A stretch of 64,000 nucleotides of DNA from Lewinellaceae bacterium (GTDB lineage Bacteria > Bacteroidota > Bacteroidia > Chitinophagales > Saprospiraceae): the NCBI GenBank assembly GCA_016716135.1, contig JADJWX010000007.1, forward strand, positions 248,001 through 312,000, in the 5' to 3' direction. Under the pieces are notes generated by a model. It was not told where the DNA came from. It made no database searches and worked only from the letters and a program-made list of their open reading frames with translations. Within the stretch, counting starts at the first letter, position 1, and the number at the start of each line of letters is the position of its first letter. Below are positions 58,271 through 64,000 of the stretch, piece after piece. Both the position numbers and the translations under genes were made by a program.

Positions 58271-59491
58271 CTATCCGGGCAACGAAATTTTGCCCATACC
58301 CACCAGCGGCAGCCCGCCCAATGTTGCGCCGTCTTCTACCGTACCTGCCAGGGTTTCGTTCGCCAGAATGGCAAAAAGTACCGCTTCTTTGGCATCTCCA
58401 TCGACACCCAGATCGGCCATTGGGCTGAATTCCCAGCCGGCCAGTTGCTCCGTCAAATAGGCAATGACCAATGGGTTGTGGGCGCCGCCGCCACTCAGGA
58501 AAATCGCTTTTCGGTCACTGGTTAGCGGCACCTTACGGATACTGTCGACAATCGTATCAGCTGTCAAACGGGTCAGGGTGGCCATCAAATCGGCAGCATT
58601 GGCGTTTTTCTGTGCAGCCAGCGCGTCTGCGACTTGCAATCCATGGGTGGTAATGCCGAGCGCCCAGTCCAGGCTGAACTGTTCCGGCCCGGTGGTTACG
58701 GGCGGGTTTAAGGAGAAATAGGGATGCGCTTTCATTTGAGCCAGCAAGTTTTCATCTACCGTACCACCGGCAGCAAGGCGGGCATCGGCATCGAATGGTT
58801 TTCCAAAATACCGTTGCGCAGCAGCGTCGAGCAGGGTGTTTCCGGGGCCGGTGTCGGTGGCAAAAACACGGCTGGAGTCGCCATTGCCCGGTAAAAAAGT
58901 AAAATTGGCGATACCGCCGATGTTGAGTAAAAAACGGTCTTCGCCCGGTTCGGAGAACAACAGATAGTCGCCATAGAGCGCCAGAGGAGCACCTTCGCCA
59001 CCGGCAGCCAGGTGTTTTTGCCGGAAATCGCTGAGGGTAATAATGCCCGTACGAAGCGCCAGATGATCCCCATCGCCAATTTGCAACGTAGCATTGGGGT
59101 ACTGCGCCAAGCCGTGGAATTGGCGGGGGGCGTGAAAAACGGTTTGCCCATGGCTGGCAATGGCATCAACAGCCTCCGGCGACACCCCCCAACGCGCCAG
59201 CGTATCGTTGATTATCGTGGCATGCATTTCGGCAACTACCACATTCAGCAAAACCAGTTTTTGAAAATCAACCGTTTTTTGGGCAAAAATTTGTCGGATC
59301 TCTGTTTGAAAATGTTCCGAAAACGGTACCGTTTCAAAATGAGAGACCGTAATTTTTGTTTGAAACCCGGCGCCTGAAATACGGCAGAGCGCCAAATCCA
59401 AACCATCGAGTGAAGTACCCGACATCAGACCAAGAATCGTTCGGGCCGGTTTCCGGGCGATAGCGGCAAGTTGTTCAATATGCTTTTTCAT
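58271..59491 (-). CDS. anmK: Anhydro-N-acetylmuramic acid kinase
   Basis: AnmK phosphorylates and opens 1,6-anhydro-MurNAc recovered from peptidoglycan, giving MurNAc-6-phosphate in the cytosol. The 406-residue protein has the N-terminal kinase loop ILGLMSGTSLDGLDLALCRI, the SHGQTVFHAP motif, NIGGIANFTFLP, DTGPGNTLLDAAAQRYFGKP and the end SGGGAHNPLVIAYL. These are diagnostic of the family. No MurQ or AmpG gene is adjacent. It stands alone, divergent from the type B T9SS gene. Confidence 0.97.
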   Translation of the reverse strand: MKKHIEQLAAIARKPARTILGLMSGTSLDGLDLALCRISGAGFQTKITVSHFETVPFSEHFQTEIRQIFAQKTVDFQKLVLLNVVVAEMHATIINDTLARWGVSPEAVDAIASHGQTVFHAPRQFHGLAQYPNATLQIGDGDHLALRTGIITLSDFRQKHLAAGGEGAPLALYGDYLLFSEPGEDRFLLNIGGIANFTFLPGNGDSSRVFATDTGPGNTLLDAAAQRYFGKPFDADARLAAGGTVDENLLAQMKAHPYFSLNPPVTTGPEQFSLDWALGITTHGLQVADALAAQKNANAADLMATLTRLTADTIVDSIRKVPLTSDRKAIFLSGGGAHNPLVIAYLTEQLAGWEFSPMADLGVDGDAKEAVLFAILANETLAGTVEDGATLGGLPLVGMGKISLPG

Positions 59492-59644
59492 ATGTCTTGT
59501 AAAAAGAGCCGGGCAGCGGATTTTATTTTCATACCATCTTTCCGATGTATAGCCGACAATAAGTCGGTAAAATCGGATAAAACGCCAAATCGTAATTAAC
59601 TTTCCGGTCGAAACATAAACTATGATTGAGCAAAACGCCCTCCC

Positions 59645-60499
59645 ATGTCCATTGGAATTTTGCGCCTGACTCTCCTTTTTTTATTTCTTTTCACCAGTCT
59701 CACGCTGCTTCGCGGCGGATGCATCGACAGCCTGCACTTCACCGTCAAACCGGTGCAATGTTACGGTTTACGCAACGGAGTTATTGAAATCGCAGAGGTG
59801 TTTGGCGGTAAATCGCCGTTCTATTTTTCGCTCGACGGCAAAACGTACAGTACCCGGCCGGTTTTCGATTTGCTTTGGGCAGGTGAATATGTATTGTACA
59901 TACGGGACTCCACCGGCTGTGAGCAAAGTTACCCGGTGCTGGTGCCCCAACCCGAAGAACTTCGGGTAAAACTGAGCATCGATGATCCTTCGGTGATTGC
60001 CGGCACCTGGGCTCAGGTAAATGCCACGGTGTACCCGCCCGACGCAAAACTTGTGGACATCAGCTGGCGCCCGCCGGCGCTGTTCGCCACGCAGTTTCAA
60101 TTGTTGCAATCGGTCCGGATTATGGAAGACACCGACATTGCCATTGAGATTCGCAACGCCGACGGCTGTATTGCCCGGGATATTCTGCCCGTCGTGGTGG
60201 AGCAAACCAATTTATATTTCCCGAATGTTTTTGACCCCGGCAGCAACCAGGACAACTATTTCACCCTGCATGCCGGCGAAGGCGTGTCCCGTATCGTGCA
60301 GCTCCAGGTGTTTGACCGGGCCGGCAATCTGGTTTTTGAAAAACGCGATTTTCAGCCCAACGACCCCCAAAGTGGTTGGAATGGCAAGTGGCAGGGCCGC
60401 CAGGCTCCGCCGGGTGTGTACCCCTGGGTTGCCCAGGTTGAATTTCTGGACGGAAACCGCAAACAGTATTCCGGCGGGGTTACGCTGATTGCCGAATAG
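59645..60499 (+). CDS. T9SS type B (CHU_C) protein with SprB-like repeat
   Basis: The 284-residue product has a signal peptide (LRLTLLFLFLFTSLTLLRGG), a SprB-like repeat (KPVQCYGLRNGVIEIAEVFG and GEYVLYIRDSTGCEQSYPV), a linker domain, and a gliding-motility-type C-terminal domain: YFPNVFDPGSNQDNYFTLHA, LQVFDRAGNLVFEKRDF, GWNGKWQGRQAPPGVYPWVA. This domain directs T9SS export with SprF-type partners in Flavobacteria. It is short for the family and probably a surface adhesin fragment-sized protein. It converges on the DUF4261-like gene 12 bases away. Confidence 0.88.
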   Translation: MSIGILRLTLLFLFLFTSLTLLRGGCIDSLHFTVKPVQCYGLRNGVIEIAEVFGGKSPFYFSLDGKTYSTRPVFDLLWAGEYVLYIRDSTGCEQSYPVLVPQPEELRVKLSIDDPSVIAGTWAQVNATVYPPDAKLVDISWRPPALFATQFQLLQSVRIMEDTDIAIEIRNADGCIARDILPVVVEQTNLYFPNVFDPGSNQDNYFTLHAGEGVSRIVQLQVFDRAGNLVFEKRDFQPNDPQSGWNGKWQGRQAPPGVYPWVAQVEFLDGNRKQYSGGVTLIAE

Positions 60500-60511
60500 T
60501 GCCGCGCCTTT

Positions 60512-61315
60512 TCAATATTGCACCTTCAGCGTTTCGCCTTCCAGGTACTGCGATTTCGACAATTTCAAGGTGATTTTCTGCCCTTCCAGGGTTTCAATAA
60601 CCGATCCGTTCTCCAGCGATCTGTTGTTTTGCAGGGCATCTGCCACCGCATCGTACAATACCGCATGCGCTTCCTGCATGCTGTGGCTGGATTTTACAAT
60701 CTCCAGATCGGGCATGCCAAACTCCGGCAGCCCGTGCGTGTAGGCGCAACTCGCCCCCTCGTCGAGAAACATACCGAAATACACCCAGCAATATACCGGA
60801 AGGACGACCTGCTGGTCCAGGTTGCGCGCTCCCTGGAGGTAAAATTCCCGGGATTGCAACACTAACTGGGCAGGCATGTACACACCGCAGCTGTTTGCGT
60901 TTTCGAGCACTGCGGCGGCTGTTTTTGTAAAAAGTTTGTACAGGTAAATGGGTTTGTCGTCGGCGCCGATCACGGAGATAACCACCTGCGACTGATGGCG
61001 CGGCGCCTCCTGACGCGCCGTTTGCCACATCCAGGCGCCTTCAGCCGCCTGAATTATCTCTACCGGTGATGCCGGATAATCCATGTTGGCCAACATAATG
61101 GTCGCATTGGTAGTATAAAGCACCAGCGTTTTTTCCGCCTGCCGGAAAGAATCGAGGCGAATATTCCAGTCTTTTTTTAGGGCATTGGCAATGGTTTTGA
61201 AATCGGCGGGCTTCTGATCGTTTAACAGTACGATACCGGAAACGACCTTGTCCTGGGCTTCCAGGTTTACCGAATGGAGCAGGATCAGGGTTAACAGCAG
61301 AATTGCGTTACGCAT
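60512..61315 (-). CDS. Exported DUF4261-like protein
   Basis: The 267-residue product has a signal peptide (MRNAILLLTLILLHSVNLEA, then Q), then VVSGIVLLNDQKPADFKTIA, a central QSQVVISVIGADDKPIYLYK and NANSCGVYMPAQLVLQSREF, and a C-terminal LEGETLKVQY. The middle resembles DUF4261, normally cytosolic; a secreted version is less usual. Function unknown. It lies between the two type B T9SS genes. Confidence 0.7.
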   Translation of the reverse strand: MRNAILLLTLILLHSVNLEAQDKVVSGIVLLNDQKPADFKTIANALKKDWNIRLDSFRQAEKTLVLYTTNATIMLANMDYPASPVEIIQAAEGAWMWQTARQEAPRHQSQVVISVIGADDKPIYLYKLFTKTAAAVLENANSCGVYMPAQLVLQSREFYLQGARNLDQQVVLPVYCWVYFGMFLDEGASCAYTHGLPEFGMPDLEIVKSSHSMQEAHAVLYDAVADALQNNRSLENGSVIETLEGQKITLKLSKSQYLEGETLKVQY

Positions 61316-61440
61316 ATTGTGTTGTGGGTTTTAAAATTGGCATTGATGAGTGATGGGTGATCAATTCATCTACAGCGGATTAGTTTGGATCCGCCACTCA
61401 ATAGTTGGTACTAGATAAAAATGATATTGGACCGAATGAA

Positions 61441-64000
61441 TCAGCGCAGCAAGGTCACATCTCCTTTGAATGTTTCTTCGTCGCCGTTGGCAAAACGCAC
61501 GGTGACGTAAAAAACGTATACATCACTGGGTGCATCTTTTCCATCCACGGTTCCGTCCCAGGTAGTTTGCGTGCCGTTGGCTTCAAAAACTTTTTGTCCC
61601 CAGCGGCTAAACACCCGGAATTCGAGTATTTCCAGCTCGCCGCCAAAAGTTTGAATACCGCCGAAGTCGTCGTTATTGCCGTCGCCATCCGGCGTAAACG
61701 CATTGGGAAAAACAATGCAACGGCGCACCATCTGTTCGACCGGCCCGAATGTTGCCGTGCAGCCATCGGCATTAGTGACGATAACCGAGTACGTCACTGT
61801 TACCGGATCGACATCGCCGGGCGGCGCGATGACCAGCGAATCCAGCACCGCGCCCGGTATTTCCGCGCCGTTTTCAAACCAGGCAAAAGTCACATTCGAC
61901 GGCGTGGCATAGGCATTGAGCCGGATCAGGGTGCCTTCGCAAATGATTGTTTCCTGCGGGTCGATCGTCAGGGAATCCACCCGGACACCCGGCACTACGG
62001 TTACCGGTACGGTGTCGGATATTGAACAATTCGGCTGAAATTCCAGCACAGCAGTATAGGTTGTGCTCAGCAGCGGCGAAACGGTGATGCTGGGCCCCGT
62101 GCCCGGCCCCGGCACCCAAACGATGGTGCCTGGCGTACCCGTTGTGGTGGCGGTAAGCGTCACTGCGTCGCCCTGGCAAACCGTCTGTCCGGCTCCGGCC
62201 TCGATTGTGGCGCTGTTTACCGTCACCGTCACGGTGCCCTGGTCGGTGCATTGCTGCCCTTGGGCAAAAACGCTGTAGGTGGTTGTCACTTCCGGGAAAA
62301 CGGTGGGTGTAGCTGCCGTGGTATCCTCAATCGATGCCGGATCGCCCGGCGCCACCACCGTCCAGGTATACCTATCCAGCGGATTGGTCGGGATGTTGTT
62401 CAACACCACGCTATCGCCCCTGCAAATCGTTTTTGGCGACAAATCCAGCGCCGGAAGTGGCAACACCGTCACCGTCACACTGGTTGGCATCGGGCAGTCG
62501 GCATCCGGTGTATTGACCATAAATGTGGTCGTTTGCGCCGGGCTGGCTGTCGGTGTTTTGCACATGGTGCAACTCAGCGCACCGGAAGGATCATCCCATT
62601 CCACCGCCTGATCGGGGTTGACCGTTACGGAAAGTTGTGTCGATTCGCCCGGGCAAATTGCCGGCGGATTGGCGGTGGCAACAATGACAGGCGGTACGCC
62701 TACCGGGACAAACACCTCGGCAGTGTCGGTACAGGCATGATTGTCAGTGATGCGCCGGAAGGTATTGGTAACCGTCGCGTTGATCACCATATTCCAATTA
62801 TTTACCGGGGTCAGCTGACCTCCGAAGGGCTCCCATTGCTGGACCATCCCTGGAAAACTGGCCGGTTCATAAATTGGGGAAAGCAGGTAAATCGTATCGC
62901 CAGGGCAGTAAATGTCTTTTTCCGGTTGTTTCACAATAGCCAGGTCGGGCAGTGAATCCACCCGGATATGCACCGAGTCGTACACCAGGCAGCCATTGAT
63001 ATTGTATGTGGCCAACACAGTTATGGATTCATCGGGCACCGTTGTGACCGTCGGGCCGCTGGTGGGGTTTACATAAAAACCGGGTTGCCAGTTGATGATT
63101 GTACCGGGCGGATTGGCATCGGCATTGAGCACGACGGTGTCGCCCAAACAAATTTCCCGGTTTTCGTCGCCTAAAATATCGACGTCGGCGGGTGTGATAT
63201 TCAGGGTTACGGTGGCTGTTTGGGTGCAATAGCCATTCGCGCTGGTGGCCGTGAGGGTGTACACCGTAGTCTGATCCGGCGTGGCAATGGGCCCCGAACT
63301 GGCGGGGTCGTTCAGGCCGGTCGGCGGCGACCAGAGGTACTGGCTGGTGCTTTGAATTTCTGTTGCAAGTTGGTAGGGGAAATTTTGACAAACAGTGGTA
63401 TCCAGCGCCGGAATTTCAGGAAAAAACAGCGTGTCCACTTCCACGGTAATGTCTTCGAGTACCGCCGGGCAGCCGGGCACCTGAAGGGTAGCGGTGTAGG
63501 TGGTTGTCTGCAACGGATAGGCGAGTGGGCTGGCGCTGGCGGCATCGCTAAGCTTTGTTTTCGGCGTCCAAGTCACACCCTGCAAGCCGGCATTGGTTAT
63601 CGCGTGCAATTGCAGCGTATCGCCCTGGCAAATATTCGGCGCCGCGTCGGACGTAAGCATCAAGGTCGGCGTATTGATAATTTTTACAAACACCGAGGCC
63701 GTGTCGGAACAGTTCCCAATCGAGCCAATTACCTGCAACATAACATCCTGGCCGGGGGTGATCGTGGGGTTGGGCACATTGGGGTCGCTGACTGCCAGCG
63801 GCGGGGTCCACATGTAATTCAAGGCCCCGGTAGCCTCCAGTTGCGCAGTACCGCCCTGGCAAACGTACACGGTATCGGCGCCGCCATTGACAAGCACTTC
63901 CGCTTCGTCGCGCAATTCAAGCGTCAGGGTTTGAAAGACCACGGAGCCGCAGCCAAAATCGTTGGACAAGCTGATGGTAATGGTTTCCACGCCTTCAACA
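61441..64000 (-). CDS. Large T9SS type B (CHU_C) adhesin-like protein, 5' end outside window
   Basis: The gene enters from the right edge without a start; at least 852 codons are visible. The protein consists of about ten repeated PKD/Ig-like modules of roughly 80 residues, each with a Cys near the start and a C/G pattern such as VCQGDAVTLTATTTG, ICLGDTVVLNADANP, ICRGDSVVLNNIP and ICPGESTQLSVTVN, and a central strand TTTYTA. The C-terminus is the gliding-motility CHU_C domain: CIVFPNAFTPDGDGNNDDFG, FRVFSRWGQKVFEANG, TWDGTVDGKDAPSDVYVFYV and FKGDVTLLR. This is the typical architecture of huge type B T9SS adhesins; the total length cannot be known here. Confidence 0.92.
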   Translation of the reverse strand, partial: VEGVETITISLSNDFGCGSVVFQTLTLELRDEAEVLVNGGADTVYVCQGGTAQLEATGALNYMWTPPLAVSDPNVPNPTITPGQDVMLQVIGSIGNCSDTASVFVKIINTPTLMLTSDAAPNICQGDTLQLHAITNAGLQGVTWTPKTKLSDAASASPLAYPLQTTTYTATLQVPGCPAVLEDITVEVDTLFFPEIPALDTTVCQNFPYQLATEIQSTSQYLWSPPTGLNDPASSGPIATPDQTTVYTLTATSANGYCTQTATVTLNITPADVDILGDENREICLGDTVVLNADANPPGTIINWQPGFYVNPTSGPTVTTVPDESITVLATYNINGCLVYDSVHIRVDSLPDLAIVKQPEKDIYCPGDTIYLLSPIYEPASFPGMVQQWEPFGGQLTPVNNWNMVINATVTNTFRRITDNHACTDTAEVFVPVGVPPVIVATANPPAICPGESTQLSVTVNPDQAVEWDDPSGALSCTMCKTPTASPAQTTTFMVNTPDADCPMPTSVTVTVLPLPALDLSPKTICRGDSVVLNNIPTNPLDRYTWTVVAPGDPASIEDTTAATPTVFPEVTTTYSVFAQGQQCTDQGTVTVTVNSATIEAGAGQTVCQGDAVTLTATTTGTPGTIVWVPGPGTGPSITVSPLLSTTYTAVLEFQPNCSISDTVPVTVVPGVRVDSLTIDPQETIICEGTLIRLNAYATPSNVTFAWFENGAEIPGAVLDSLVIAPPGDVDPVTVTYSVIVTNADGCTATFGPVEQMVRRCIVFPNAFTPDGDGNNDDFGGIQTFGGELEILEFRVFSRWGQKVFEANGTQTTWDGTVDGKDAPSDVYVFYVTVRFANGDEETFKGDVTLLR

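Overview
The window is a chromosomal segment from a member of the Bacteroidota, most likely a Saprospiria-type organism. The evidence is: about a dozen exported proteins ending in type IX secretion (T9SS) sorting domains of type A or type B; promoter-like TAnnTTTG boxes (the Bacteroidota -7 element) ahead of many genes; a tmRNA whose tag aligns with the Bacteroides GETNYALAA tag; and families typical of the phylum (DUF4199, SprB repeats, CHU_C domains). There is no rRNA, CRISPR array, prophage or recognisable transposase.

Layout. 1-8056: a truncated beta-propeller surface protein, a UbiA-type prenyltransferase, then an AT-rich insert-like block with two T9SS proteins (the first broken by two homopolymer frame disruptions) bounded by exact 22-bp direct repeats, then a 1-Cys peroxiredoxin. 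8096-8589: two different palindromic non-coding elements fused end to end. 8773-12453: fatty-acid/translation block fabH, efp, accB, accC. 12484-18836: a flavin monooxygenase, an MsbA-like ABC exporter, a T9SS protein, a LuxR-type membrane regulator with a DUF4199 partner, and an outer-membrane barrel. 19008-21490: ornithine aminotransferase facing a saccharopine-dehydrogenase-like enzyme. 21699-22071: tmRNA. 22415-29589: exported formylglycine-generating-type enzyme, PiT phosphate transporter, threonine-dehydratase-type enzyme, a membrane protein and a lipoprotein esterase. 29671-33900: a two-gene operon of large T9SS proteins carrying cohesin-like and dockerin-like modules. 34369-44285: a surface/enzymatic region with three arylsulfotransferase-like T9SS paralogues, a Uma2 nuclease-fold protein and a T9SS endonuclease I. 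44379-54840: NmrA-type reductase, Tat-signal gene remnant, cation efflux, DedA, trxB, topA, a one-domain asparaginase and small membrane proteins. 55263-64000: penicillin-acylase-type amidase with a coupled membrane protein, anmK, a DUF4261-like protein, and two type B (CHU_C) T9SS proteins, the last truncated by the window edge.

Working together: the T9SS cargo is the dominant theme (adhesive propellers, beta-helix, cohesin/dockerin-like scaffolds, sulfur-ester chemistry, nuclease), set among housekeeping genes. The most unusual feature is non-coding: many intergenic gaps are filled with long imperfect palindromes. Two families share the same AACATGAGTCAT-type termini, and one of these is built from four short hairpins with a compensated base pair. 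These look like non-autonomous mobile or structured-RNA elements. Starts were moved downstream of the longest open frame wherever a signal peptide, family length or -7 box argued for it; this is stated in each entry.
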